Source: Protopterus annectens (taxonomy: Eukaryota; Chordata; Ceratodontiformes; Protopteridae). From it: a DNA stretch of 64,000 nt. Positions 43,304-54,849 of the stretch are shown one piece after another. Made by a program: the position numbers and the translations under genes. How positions within the stretch are numbered: position 1 is the first letter of the stretch; each line of letters begins with the position of its first letter. Location: the NCBI RefSeq assembly GCF_019279795.1, contig NC_056750.1, forward strand, positions 826,363,501-826,427,500, read 5' to 3'. Under the pieces are notes generated by a model, which was not told the DNA's origin, ran no database searches, and saw only the letters and a list, made by a program, of their open reading frames with translations.

Positions 43304-45600
43304 TGATTGACTTGGACAAAAGAAGAAATAGGGAAATAGTTATTGACTCTGATAAAGTGACTTATTTCTATAACGGTTTTAAAAATTTTAACCTAAGTGG
43401 GATTGAGATTAATGAAGAGCATTTTCACCTTTTTGAAAAAGGTTTTAAATTTGTTCCAACAGTTAGATTTGATGTTTGTTACACTCTTATACAGTTAAAA
43501 CTGTATACTAGAAAATTAAATTTTGCATTAATGTTTGAGCAGACCAATGGCTGTGCTACAACTAGCTTTAGAAAGGCTAGTACATTCAACCCTCCTCTCT
43601 ACCCGGCTTTACAGGTGTTTGAAGAGACATGTGCATCAGATTTATACGAATTGAGTGTAGATAAAAAAATTAAGAAAAAGTTTTTATCTAAGGCTAATTT
43701 GACCACAAGGGAAAAACACATCTTGGAGGACTTACTCAACGACAGGGAGATTTGAATTATGAAACCCGATAAGGGGGGTGGTATGGTCTTGGTCAACACT
43801 TTTGACTATTCTAGTAAAATTTTGAACATCCTGGGGGATGCTGATGTTTATATTCCAGTTTCTATGAATGAGATCAACATCTCTTACAGGAAAATAGATC
43901 TAGCAATAGAAGAATTTATTATGGAAGGTAGACTGGACGAAAAGATTGGTATCCTGTTGAGCATTAAGAAACCAAGACTAGCGACTTTCTTTGGAATTCC
44001 AAAGATTCATAAAAGTACAACCGACCCTCCATATAGGCCAATTGTGTTAGGGAAGGGGTCTAAAACATATGCCATTGCATCTTATTTTGGACCATACACT
44101 TAAACATATTCCTGATCAGTATGAGCATTGACACCGCAGTCTTACGAAGGTGAGGTGTACTTTTTAACCATTGATGTGGTTGATTTATTCACCTGTATTC
44201 CAACTGATGAGGGTTTAGATTACTTTTGGCTACTTTTGAAGGATAGAAGGTCTACCTTGGGCCTTGATATTAACCTGTTGATAGAACTAATGAGAATTGT
44301 GTTGGAAAACAATTTTGTGTATTTTGAGGGGGAAACTTTCAAGCAGGTTAGAGGTGTAGCTATGGGGGCAGCTTGTGCCCCCATCTACGCTAATCTTGTC
44401 CTTCTACAATGGGAGTTGCAACATTTGTTTCTTTCAGATTTTTATAATAACAACATTAAATTATACCAACGCTTCTTGGACGATTTGTTTATTATTTGGG
44501 AAGGACCTGCGAACACTATTGTGGAGTTTGTTGAGTTTTTAAATTCCACCACTGTTTTTTTAAAATTTACATTTAATTTTGACCAGGGTGGAATTGATTA
44601 TTTAGATGTGAGGTTAGACAAAACTAACGGGGGATTAACATCAAGAATTTATAGGAAAAACACTTTTAGTAATTCCTATCACCCCTGGAAACAGAAAAGG
44701 AGTATAGTCAAGGGCCAAATGGTCAGAGTGACCAGCATGACATCAGAGTGGGATGATTTTTTAGTGAAAATTGACTTTAATTCTGATTTGTTTAGTTCAA
44801 GGGGTTATCCTGATAGGTTAATAAAGGAAGTGTCGGAAGAAATTATAAATGGTCGTGCAACTAGATTTTCTCGTATTTGGGGAAACCATTGGAAACTGTA
44901 AAAGGTCATGAAGTGGATAATGAACAAGCTTTTAAAAGAGCTATGGTTCTTAAACACAGTAACATTATAAGGGAATTTAAGAACCTCATTCAGATAAATT
45001 GGAAGATGTTAAAGCATAACAAGGACTTAGTACACAAAGTAGGTGATCATCCTAACTTTGTTTATAAAACAGGTACAAATCTGAAAACGGTGTTTGAAAG
45101 TAACAATTATAGATGTACAATTACTTTGGATAAGGGAACTAGTAGGTGTGGTAGGTGTGGGTATTGTAGATACATTTTGGATGAAGTACCTATCACCTTA
45201 AAAAATTACGGCAACAGTAGGATTTATTTAAAGAAGGGTCATTTTCATACTAAGGGTATTGTGTACTTAGCCCTATGTAGAGACTGTCCTAGTTTCTACA
45301 TAGGGAAGTCAGAGAGAGCGTTAAACAAACGAATTTACGAACATTTATACATAATAAAAAAAGGGAACATTAATAATGCATTAAGTAAATATTTACAAAT
45401 GGAGCCTAAACACACTGGCTTTCGTTTTGGGATTCTTGAACAAGTACCTATTGACCCTAAAGGGGGAGATTGGGAGAATTGGCTATGCTGTAGGGAGATC
45501 TATTGGCAAATTAGATTGAACGCCACTCACCCCCAGGACTAAATGAGCATATTTCTATTAAGTCCTATTTGATTAAAAAAGCGGAAGATTTATCAAAATA
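43303..45600 (+). pseudogene. PLE4 ORF2: reverse transcriptase plus GIY-YIG endonuclease
   Basis: Domains in order: PLE N-terminal block FEKGFKFVPTVRFDVCYTLI (about 43,432-43,490); IMKPDKGGGMVLVN (about 43,756-43,797); FFGIPKIHKS...PPYRPIV (about 43,987-44,045); FLTIDVVDLFTCIP with the first catalytic Asp (about 44,161-44,203); VLENNFVYFEGETF; GVAMGAACAPIYANLVL; RFLDDLFIIW, catalytic FLDD (about 44,471-44,500); GIDYLDVRL; RKNTFSNSYH; KRSIVKGQMVRVTSMTS. Cys cluster CGRCGYCRYI, then GIVYLALCRDCPSFYIGKSE and KRIYEHLY (about 45,255-45,345), the GIY-YIG nuclease. Breaks: TGA at 43,753, frameshift at about 44,085-44,128, frameshift at about 44,880, and one in the C run at about 45,530. Confidence 0.9.
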
Positions 45601-46013
45601 ATTATTTAAAACTATCACTGAAACAATTATTAAAGTAACATTTTGATTGTATTGTTTTACATAATAAGTATTTTAAACTTTTGATACCTTTTTCTTGTTT
45701 TAGATAGAACTGTTATTTTGTGTTAGGTCACATTATTTTAATTTAAAGTTTTATCAAGTTCATTAATGTTTGGTAAACAAAGTGAATGTATTTGTGTTTT
45801 TAAATTTGACAGTTGTAAAAATGTGCGTGGTCACTTTAAATTTAGGTCAGACTTTTTTTTTGTGCCTTATTTCAAAATGAGGTTAATTAAAGATGGCTGA
45901 TTGAACAGTTACACTGTTTTTACACTTGAAAAAGCCCTACAATTGAGTTAGGGTGAAAGCGCTTGTGGAATTTATACAATAAACATTTTATGGACTTGCA
46001 ACCTGTGTGCTGA
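45601..46013 (+). other. PLE4 3' UTR
   Basis: AT-rich, no ORF. It holds the hammerhead-like core and AATAAA near its end and stops where ERV integrase sequence resumes. Confidence 0.65.
45925..45966 (+). ncRNA. hammerhead-like core, PLE4 3' end
   Basis: CTTGAAAAA in place of CTGATGAA, then GCCCTA (45,934-45,939) with TAGGGT (45,949-45,954), six pairs counting a G-U, GAAA (45,955-45,958) and GCGCTT. The stem is strong but the core is altered, so it is probably inactive although its host element is the youngest-looking PLE. Confidence 0.4.
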
Positions 46014-46076
46014 CACAATCGTTTTATTGGATCAAGGATCACAGTTTGCTAGCCAAGTCATACAGCAACTTTGTTC
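46014..46076 (+). pseudogene. pol: ERV integrase core fragment
   Basis: IVLLDQGSQFASQVIQQLC, the second catalytic Asp block of retroviral integrase (D-x-G-x-x-F). It lies between PLE4 and the minus-strand CR1, in the position expected after the FGVPYR block at 43,015. Confidence 0.75.
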
Positions 46077-47772
46077 ATAGGTATATACAAAGCTAAGGAC
46101 CAGTAGGGCCTCTATAAGTCTAGCTGTGTGGCCAAATGTGTCCCACAAGTCGTATGATTTAGATGTTTATAAAGGGGGTGATTGTTGATTACAACATGAT
46201 TTACTTACTGCTTCTGTCTATCAGATGTGGGCGCTAGACCAGGGGTGAATTTTCAGTTTCCCATACATTAGTTCAAGTTAGGCTTAAATAGGGTTAGGGA
46301 GGGACTTTGTTTCACAAGGATGAGGAACCTGCTTTAGAGAGATGGGATTCTCTGAGAGACATAACTGTCTGTCCAACATGTCCCATTTACATTACAAGCA
46401 AAATTTAGATCTTTAGATCTAGTACTTCTGATGCTGTTTGTTTTGTGGATGTGCAAAAGGTTCATCAGAGTGGGGTCCAGGGATGCCTCGTTTGCCAGGC
46501 ATAGATCACCTAAGTGGTCTGTAGGAGATGAATACAGAGAGAGGACTTTGCGGCAATCTGCACATAACATTGTGTTTGCACCATACATTATTTTTGTATG
46601 GAACCTTTGTGGACATTACAGTTGCTGCATGTGTCTGGTTATGTACATACTGAAGGGGGCATTATGCTCAATAATGGGTCTGACGACGGTTGAATATAGT
46701 GGTGCAATGACTTCCATGGACCTAGATGCCATGCAATTACATACAAGTTAAGCAACATTGAAGGAGTTCCTTACTACCTTGGATACATGTTGGTCAAAGG
46801 CCAGGTTACTTACTGCCTATATATTCCCAGATTCCTGACTAGTGGGTCAACCCTTAGAGTTGTTTTATTGATGATGTAGTTTCCTAGGATGGCCAACTTC
46901 CCAGAAGTTACTAAACTGCATTTCTTGGCATTGAGTTTTAAGCTGTGGCTTTATCACCAATCATATGGCTGTGTTAGACCCTCTTGTGAGATGTTAGTGT
47001 CTTGGGAGGATTCTATGACTGTTCTCAGTTTGTAATCATCTACAAACTTGATCAGCTAAATGCCTTTAATATTAGCCATGACTTCTGAGAAGTAGATGCC
47101 AAAGAAGAGTGGGCCCAGCACACAGCCTTGAGGGACTCTTCTGGTAACTGGCCACTCTGAGGAGATGATCTCACTAATCCTTATCTCCTGGGTCCTATTC
47201 ATAATTCTGTAAGCGTGTTAATAATGGCCAAGTGAGGCATTATATCAAATGCTTTAACCAGGTCAAGGTAGGCAGTATGCACTAATTTACCCTCATCCAT
47301 TGCCTTACTGACCTTCTCAAAGAAGTCCTCCAGGTTCATTAGACATGACCTTCCTTTGACAAAGCCAAGCCAGTGTCTAAAGGTCTCATATGTCTTTGTT
47401 GATCATTTCCATGGTAATTCTTTGCAAGGATTTGAATACATGACTAGTCAGACTAATGGGTCTGTAGTTTCTGGGATCTGTAGCTGCTCCACCCTTATGA
47501 GCATTGAAGTTCTCCATTCTCTTGGCATGAAGCCTGTTTTAAGACTATAGTTACGTAGTAATCCAGTGGCCCTAATATGACATATTTTAGACCATTCATG
47601 AGACATTTGGGGATATTATCAGGGCCTGTTGAGGCCGTATTCTTGTCCATAGTAAGTGCAGCCAGGACACCAGGACATCTTCTCCATTTATTGTTGGAGG
47701 CTTTATGTTTGAAGGTATTTCTTGGGAGGTGGCTGGGTTGAGTGGGGGTAAAGTTGGAACTGAATTTGTAGA
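46077..47772 (-). mobile_element. CR1-like LINE, 5'-truncated, inside the ERV
   Basis: Minus strand, 3' tail at 46,080-46,140 (CTAGACTTATAGAGGCCCTA...CCTATGAA on the complement). RT blocks include VPQGCVLGPLLFGIYFSE (about 47,145-47,090), LKLNAKKCSLVTSGKL (about 46,950-46,900), AKHLVKAFDIMPHLA (about 47,275-47,235, the KAFD block) and the C-terminus. More decayed than the copies at 22.0 and 36.9 kb. ERV integrase sequence resumes at about 47,775. Confidence 0.8.
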
Positions 47773-47774
47773 GC

Positions 47775-48060
47775 TTTAAATGTTAAATTACAATTTCTTT
47801 GTCTCTATAGACCACAAACTTCTGGGATAGTAAAGAGAACTAATCGGACTATTAAGCTTAGACTAGATGAAGTGTATGAAGAAACTGGTCTTAAATGGCT
47901 AGAATGATTGACTTAGTGTATCATATCAAAAAGACCTTCCCTTGTGATGAGTATAGCTGAACCACCACTGAAGTCAGATCACATGAAACACTAGAACCTA
48001 TCACCAGCAGGTCCAGACAACAAACAAGGGATATCCAAACCAAAACCCAGAACCCACACT
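47775..48060 (+). pseudogene. pol: ERV integrase C-terminal fragment
   Basis: YRPQTSGIVKRTNRTIKLRL then DEVYEETGLKW (about 47,811-47,905). The retroviral Y-x-P-Q-S-x-G-x-V-E-R-x-N block is unmistakable, but the third catalytic Glu is Lys here. Stops follow, and the identity fades after about 47,990. Confidence 0.75.
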
Positions 48061-48859
48061 TGCCATCCAGCTTGCATCCAGAACTGAATGTAGTGAAGCT
48101 ACTCTTATTGCCTGACAAGGAAGTTAAACATCGTGATTCTGCTACCTCATTCTGGTCTGATTCAACTTCCTGTGATTATTCAAGTTGGTCAACATTTTTT
48201 CTTGCTTCCAATTCCAACATTACTGATTCCTCCTGCCTTTTGGTCACCAGTTTGGATCTTGCTTTATCCAGGCAACTTTCTCTTTCAAAATCATCTGCAC
48301 TTAAGGCTCTTGGTCAGTGCCTTTCTGGTGATCAAGTTCATTTGCACAATTAACACGGTGCTCAACATCTTTGTTTACAATTTCTTCACAACCCATTCCA
48401 GCCTCAACATGCTCATTTTTTCCTAGAGGGCAATCATTACTACAATTACTGTGCTTTTCATCATCATTTTATTTGGCTTACTTTTCCACCTGGAACCATA
48501 AGTGCATCATCCTCTGCTACCACTAGAATGGTCAGTACTGAATCATTTCTCAGTAGATAGACATTCAGTTAGAAGTGAACCGTGAGTACCTGAATGGTAA
48601 CATCAATTTAAAATGTTTTCTGCTGCTTTGCACCTACGCACAGACCCTCAAAGTTAGTAACTGCTGGGTTTGTGAGCATATTCTTACTGTACATGATGGG
48701 GTATTCTATTGATTCCTATACCGGTGATTGATTCTGAGCTTTGTGCTATATTTCACCTTATTTTTCTTGCTAAAAGTCAGAAGAATAAACATGTTTTACT
48801 GTCTTTATTATCATGTTGCCTTAACTAGCAAAAACTGCTAAAGGATATCCTTGCTCTTG
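48061..48859. other. decayed ERV region between pol and env (unassigned)
   Basis: It lies between the integrase end and the env transmembrane part, so presumably it is pol end plus SU. Two overlapping ORFs (48,060-48,353 and 48,133-48,426) show no motif I can defend. Confidence 0.35.
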
Positions 48860-49673
48860 TAAAAATGGAGTGCTTTTTGCCAGAATTAGTATGTACAATT
48901 TTACCTGGAACATTTATGATGGGGTCAGAGGGCAAGGCATAGCAGTATTACATGAATATTATTATATTTGTGGAAATCAACGTTATCCCTGGTTACTTAC
49001 CGACTGGTCTGGTTGTTGTTATAATAGTCATGTTATTCCAGATATTTGACAAACAGCTGCTTTATTGGAAGGAAAGATTCACAATGTTCATGGCAAGAAA
49101 GACACTAAGGACTTTCCTTACCCATTTGGTAAAATAGATGCATCGTGGCTAAATCATAATACTGTATAATTAAACTGCTTTTAAAAAGCTTGATCACATG
49201 GATCTTGCTGATAGGGTAATTTCTGGAGCAGGTGTTGTATCTGGAGCAGGTGTTGTACCTGCTTATGGGGCAGTGAAGTCTATCTGTGAATTTAGGAAAT
49301 TATTTAAGCTCCTGGAAATATTAAGTAATTCCATTTTTGAGTCTATTAATTTGATTGCCAAACAAATTACTGCAATGTGCTGTGTGGTGCTACAGAACTG
49401 CATGCCACTTGATTTCACCCTTGTTTCTAAAGGGAGTACATGCATGCTCATTCCAACAGAGCTGTGTTTTTATTCTCAATAATCCTGGTGTCATCTGTAG
49501 TCACTTAGAAGTAACTCAAAAAATTGCTGAAAATTCACATGCCAAAGAAGCTAACATTTCCCATTTGGCATGGTTAGCTAACCTTTTTTGTAGAAGGGGA
49601 GGAAGGATTTTGAAGTTTTGCATGCTTACAGCCATTATAATAATTGTATTTGGTCTACTTGTTTTATGCTGAA
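48860..49673 (+). pseudogene. env: ERV env, transmembrane subunit remnant
   Basis: From about 49,198 the frame encodes a Gly/Val/Ala-rich fusion-peptide-like stretch, then a heptad-type helix (LLEILSNSIFESINLIAKQI). Next is the conserved immunosuppressive-domain region beginning LQN at about 49,390 and a Cys pair (CMLIPTELC, about 49,441-49,467) in the C-x6-C(C) position with one Cys missing. After a stop and frame change a membrane segment FCMLTAIIIIVFGLLVLC lies at about 49,617-49,670. The upstream 48,860-49,150 is probably SU. Broken by stops. Class I-type env by layout. Confidence 0.65.
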
Positions 49674-51480
49674 AGCATGCATTTTAGAATTGTTAGAATC
49701 CAGAAAAAGTATAGATTTGTAGCGGAGTTGAACTGAAACTGTGCCACTAACCACTAACAATAAAAATCATAGTATAGTAGAAGATGAAAATAGTGTTGCA
49801 AGATTTTAGTAATATATATGGTAATCTGAATAAAGGATCAGGGGAATGTGAAAATACACATAGTATTACTGATAATTATTTACAGTATTCAGGTTTAATT
49901 TTTGTTTCATCAGGATGTAGGCATGTTTTCATTGCAAATGAGACTATATTTTTGAAACAAGTGTGTAAAGATTGTGTTTGTCATGGACAGAAAGAAACAG
50001 CATATGAAAATATCTGATAGCAAGTGAAAAAGTGTTTGTTCGTGTGAAAACTTATATTCATTGTCCAATCGTCAATAGTCATTATGATTTGGGTGATGCT
50101 TTACAGAATCAGATGCTAAAATTTGAAGGGCTACAAGTGCAGAGAAGGGACAAATGTTAGTGCATGCATTTCATTTGTAATATGCATTCGTAGCAGAATG
50201 AAGTCTTGAATGCCCTTCAGTATGTATCTGTTAGTTTGCTGTCTGTCTAATATTAACAAGTGCTGACGGGGTTAGAAACGTACGAGATTTGTTCGGAGTA
50301 GAAAGTTCTACCATGGAATTCAGAACTCATGCCTAAGCAATGAGATCTTATCAGAATTAATGCTGTAGTGTTCATTTCAAATGGTCAGTGGCAGTTTTAT
50401 AGCAAGCACAATAATGTTGCCTTTAATGAAAAAAGGTAAAAAATTCTATTATTGCCGTAGCTCAGGGAGACAGGATATTGATTTCCTAGGCTCCCACATA
50501 TGTGTCTTTTTGTGTAATAAGGGGAATGCTATTTTTTGCTCAATATATTTGGTATTTTAACATTATATATAAAGTTTCAGACCTACTTACAGTATGTGTG
50601 ATTTTCTGAAGCCTTGTGTGAGGATTGTAATTCAGAAACCTAAGTGGCACATTATCTAATTTATCAGACTCTTACCCACCCCATGTATGATTACTGTGTC
50701 AGCTGGGATATAGATCAAAGTAAGGTGATATTCCAATAGCCTGCATTTTAATATTTGTTCTATTCTTGACAATGTATCAATGCACTGAATCTACAGTTCA
50801 TGTTAATAACTAAACACATATAATAAAAATTCTAGATTTTCTACTTTGCACTATAACTTAACAAATATGTGATATTAAACTGAAATTGGTATTCACTTTT
50901 GGTGTTCTATTGTTTAACTTTGTTATTATATTTGCCGATAGTGCCTTGAATTCCATGCTATTAGGATAACTTGAGAAAAGTGTCAGCTTTTCAGAAACCT
51001 GCAGAAGGAATTTGCAGTACAGCTAGTGACAATGTATGTCTTAAGACTATTTTATTATTATACACTGCACATACAGTACATTTTGTGTTTGTCTTCTTAT
51101 TGTGAACAGCTGCAGTGTGATGGCTAGCTGTTTTCCTGACTATGCTGCTGTTGAATTTGAAATTGATACTGGCACAAAACTCAGACAGAAGAAAATCCCA
51201 GGCCGTTATCATGACCTGAGGAATTCCTCACAACAATCTGTGAGACTTGACAGCTGACTGCTGCAGGATGAGAGGAAGTAAAGAGAAGTCCACCGGTGGT
51301 GTCACATCAGGGAAGGGGGAGGGATATTCAGTCAAAATGCAAAGTATGAAATTATAGACTCACTGTACCTGAATTAACCTAACCTTATGCAAATTGTGAT
51401 AAAGCAATATTTATGGAAGTAATGTAATGATTGTATTGCTGGTATTTAATTCGATCTCTTCTACTACTTGATTTTACTAT
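49674..51480. other. no recognisable gene; possible ERV 3' part
   Basis: A 77-codon frame (49,784-50,017) has several Cys and an N-x-T site, but nothing nameable. A 3' LTR would be expected nearby, but I see no copy of a 5' LTR in the window to align. Confidence 0.35.
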
Positions 51481-51481
51481 A

Positions 51482-51585
51482 GATATTTATTTATTTTATT
51501 TATTTATTTAACATTTGTTTACCAGCAAAGTCCGACTTGGAACTAAGTCAATTTTCAGCAAAGGCTCAGGGAGAAATGCTGCAGA
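51482..51585 (-). mobile_element. L2-like tail fragment
   Basis: On the minus strand: AGCATTTCTCCCTGAGCC...CTGAAAATTGACTTAGTTCCAAGTCGGACTTTGCTGGTAAACAAATG followed by TAAATAAATAAATAAAATAAATAAA. The L2-like 3' terminus seen at 35,560 and 38,220. Confidence 0.75.
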
Positions 51586-53440
51586 TGCATGTCTTTGTAT
51601 TAATAACCTACTAACAACAATGCATTAATAAAAACAAGAATTTGTTTTCCGTAAGAGATGTTTTGAAATCCTTATCCTCACAACTGCTGAGATTTTCACC
51701 ATATAAGATACCCAAGTGCTTCTATTCTTGAAGTAATAAGATATTAATACAATGAAACTTATATCATCCTCATAAAAAAGCGTCATTAATGGAATTCTTA
51801 AAACAACCTTCATATGTTAACTCTGTAAAAGATTTTATTATTTGGTTTTGAATATACTTATCTGTTCTTTATTAATGTTTCTGGGATATCATCTGCTTGA
51901 GAAACAAGATCCATTTGGAGTGTATTGTGCTACTTAGATAGTAATAAACTAAATGAATATTCCTTTTAAACATATAATTGGTACTTTCTCTCAAATAAAC
52001 AGAAAAAAAAGTTAAAAGATGTCAAACTGAGAGTCCTAGCGGGGGGGGGGGGGCAGTACTTTCAACCCCCATACTATCTATATATACCACCTGTGAGATC
52101 ACTGTAACTTGGAATAGGGAATTGCTGACAAGTATTGCACCCATTTTGTTTTTCCAAGTATAACAATTATAGTCTTTGTATTGTCAACAGGAACTAATGG
52201 TGCTGGGCCACAGTAATTAGAACTAGAGTCCATGCTATGTTCTGATACATATGTGGAATGCCATGATACAACTTGTCTGAGGGAATTTGTTGTAAACATT
52301 CAGTCAGTCTAAGATGGTAAATATACAGTAACATGGGCAAATAACATGAAAAGCACTACATAAATAACATTCATTATATTGTAGACTGCTGCAGATTGGT
52401 AAATCTCCCACTGTCTTATTCTTTTACAAGATGATAGTATCTAACAGACTGGAGATTTGACACAAAGGGTATTGTAAGGCCATCATGTGATGAATCACCA
52501 CATTTCCTTGAATATTACAAATGTAGTATGCCTCACTTTATCGGAGATAGAGAGAGGCAGGCACTCATTATACATGGCATTATTAGACTATACAAAAACT
52601 GAAAGAAAAGTGTTCAAGTTACAGCAAATTACTTAACTTTGATGTATTTTGGTTGTCAGAGTAACACACAGTCACACAGCTGCACATGAATTAGAATACA
52701 AATACATTTTTGTTTGGCTTTGATTGTCGTTGAGATTAGAAAATATGTAACTGGAATTTGGGATATAGGCATTTTAGAAGGAGTGCCTTGCATGCTATGC
52801 TTGCTTAATACTATGCTGTGTGAGGTTACCTAGTACTCAATGCAGATGATACAGCTTAGTTTTGGCATTAAGCCATGGTGTTGATATCTCAGACAGCATG
52901 CAGTTGTGCTGATACCTGTAAGTTAACACTAGTTTTTATTTGACATGATCTTCTTCTATCCATATACTGTCTCTGTCATGAGTCTACACATTTTATTTTA
53001 ATATACAAGATGCCACGGCTTCTATAACCTGCTGATTTGATGTGTTATGTTGATTCCAGTGCTTTATATTTCTGAAGGTGGGATTTAGAAACACATCAAG
53101 CTAGCTGATTTTCATTGATGAGATGTCATGTGCTTTGTGGGGCAATCCAGACATGCTCACTTGTGTGATTTTGTGGAAAGCCGAGCTATCCTGTAGCCTG
53201 TATAGAAATGTAAATGGTGGTATAATTACATGGGAATGAGCAATAGTGTTAAAACGAGGGCAAAATGTCAGCTAAACAACATGGCGGAGTGATTCACCAC
53301 CAAGATTATTCACTTCAGTGAAATCATGTAGTTACAGGAGACAGACTGCAAAAACATTTACAAGGAGGCTATCACGTTTATTAGTATGTATATCGAGAAG
53401 CTGTTGTCACTTGAGGTAGTCATGGAGGTAAGCATCCCCA
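51586..53440. other. no recognisable gene
   Basis: AT-rich single-copy-looking DNA with a G13 run at about 52,041-52,053. Nothing assignable. Confidence 0.4.
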
Positions 53441-53481
53441 CCTTTGGTAATGCTAAGTAATCCATTTATGCCTAACATAAC

Positions 53482-53679
53482 ATGCTCTTTATGACAGGTA
53501 GTGGATTGCTACCATGTGGACAGAGGTACTTTGCAAGAGTTTGTTCCATCACAGCTAATGTACATATAGTGAGGATGATCCAGGCTATGCATGTGGACCT
53601 ATGGGTGTGCATGTCCCAAGTGTGTGATTCCTTGAAGAGACTGAATCAGCGTCTTCACTGGGTCATCTGGCAGTGGTGA
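53482..53679 (+). pseudogene. possible Harbinger accessory (SANT/Myb-type) protein end
   Basis: The 65-codon frame ends VRMIQAMHVDLWVCMSQVC then DSLKRLNQRLHWVIWQW, a helical heptad-like C-terminus of the kind seen in the second (DNA-binding) proteins of PIF/Harbinger elements. It lies 1.2 kb from a Harbinger transposase relic on the opposite strand, which suits Harbinger layout. No Myb helices are visible, so this is weak. Confidence 0.2.
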
Positions 53680-54117
53680 AGGGCCACCCATGCAGTTGGT
53701 CATCTGCTACATTTGCAGATGCTAGCCAGCATGGCTGATGAGCAGGATCCCACTCATTCAGTGCTATTACTGCCACAGTGACATTAATTGTGGAGGTCAC
53801 TACACCTGGGTGAGGGTTACCCCATAGTTGTAGTCATTGTCATGCTGGCACATCTTCTGGCAGACACAGGTTGAGGTCATGTAGCACACCAGCATCTACC
53901 CAAGGCCATGGTACAGTCAGTGCAGCTCCTTGGAGGGCCAGTCTCTTATGCAAGGGCATGCACGGGAAGACAAACCTTATGTCCTGCAGGCCCTGTACCT
54001 GTCTGGTAAGCTAATCCCTAATACTTCACAAGTGCTGTCACTGTGTTTCTACAAACACATGCACACACTACCACAACTCACTGCACATGCCATGACTCTA
54101 CTAATAATGGCCCTTCT

Positions 54118-54341
54118 CATCATTAACCCTGCCCATAATAGTTTTCCTACTCATCATTAACTCCACCTTTAATAGTCTTACTGCTCATCATTAACCCCAC
54201 CCATAACAATCTTCCTACTTACCATTAGCCCCGCCCATAATAGTTTTCCTACTCATCATTAACTCCACCTCTAATATTCTTACTGCTCATTGTTAACCCC
54301 GCCCATAACAATCTTCCTACTCACTGTTAACCCCGCCTATC
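54118..54341. repeat. 34-bp minisatellite with 102-bp higher-order unit
   Basis: Six 34-bp units plus a partial seventh. Units 1-3 (CATCATTAACCCTGCCCATAATAG..., CATCATTAACTCCACCTTTAATAG..., CATCATTAACCCCACCCATAACAAT...) are each more like units 4-6 than like their neighbours, giving an A-B-C, A-B-C order with 102-bp period. Confidence 0.9.
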
Positions 54342-54849
54342 TTCACACTAATCACAAAAGTACTTTTTCTTTTGCTACATCTCAAAACTCACACAGCCAC
54401 TTCTTCTAGTGAAAGACGTACACTCCTGTTGTCCATTTGTGCAAATAATGATATCTGTGCCATGCCCTATGTACATTGTTACTTGGTTTGCATGTGTCTG
54501 ATGCACAGCATATCCAGCCTGTGCATGGTTAGGCACAGTGTGATATTCTGCGTGCATCGCTTCTACTGCAGTGTATTTCATTAACTTTTGTTTAGTTATG
54601 TTGTAAAACTATACAATCTGCTACCTTTTTGCTAGTGCCACAGCTTACTGTGCCCACCTATATCTGGAATGGTCATCTTTTGCTACTGACTCCTTCTCTG
54701 TCTGTGGTGCTGGGAACTGCTGGCCTTGCAAGAGACCACCCTGCTGTAACAGCTTCCTAACTTTAATATTGTGTAACATAACATACACAGTGAGCATATA
54801 CTGCAGGAAATTAATGGATGAATCAAGAAAATGAAAGTGTGCATCAGCA
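54342..54849. other. no gene assigned; probably Harbinger element interior
   Basis: Lies between the 34-bp minisatellite and the Harbinger transposase relic. Short overlapping ORFs at 54,372-54,584 are without motif. Confidence 0.3.

Larger units (their letters stand above)
43017..46013 (+). mobile_element. PLE4, best-preserved Penelope-like element
   Basis: A 3.0-kb element inserted in the ERV integrase gene (ERV protein reads to FGVPYR before it, and resumes IVLLDQGSQF after it). It contains the C-terminal part of ORF1, ORF2 with only about four breaks, and a 3' UTR with a hammerhead-like core and AATAAA (about 45,980). It is 5'-truncated within ORF1. No target duplication is obvious. Confidence 0.85.

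Noticed and set aside
49784-50017. Second env fragment
   Set aside because: It has Cys residues and an N-x-T site but lies after the transmembrane segment and shows no definite env motif; left unassigned.
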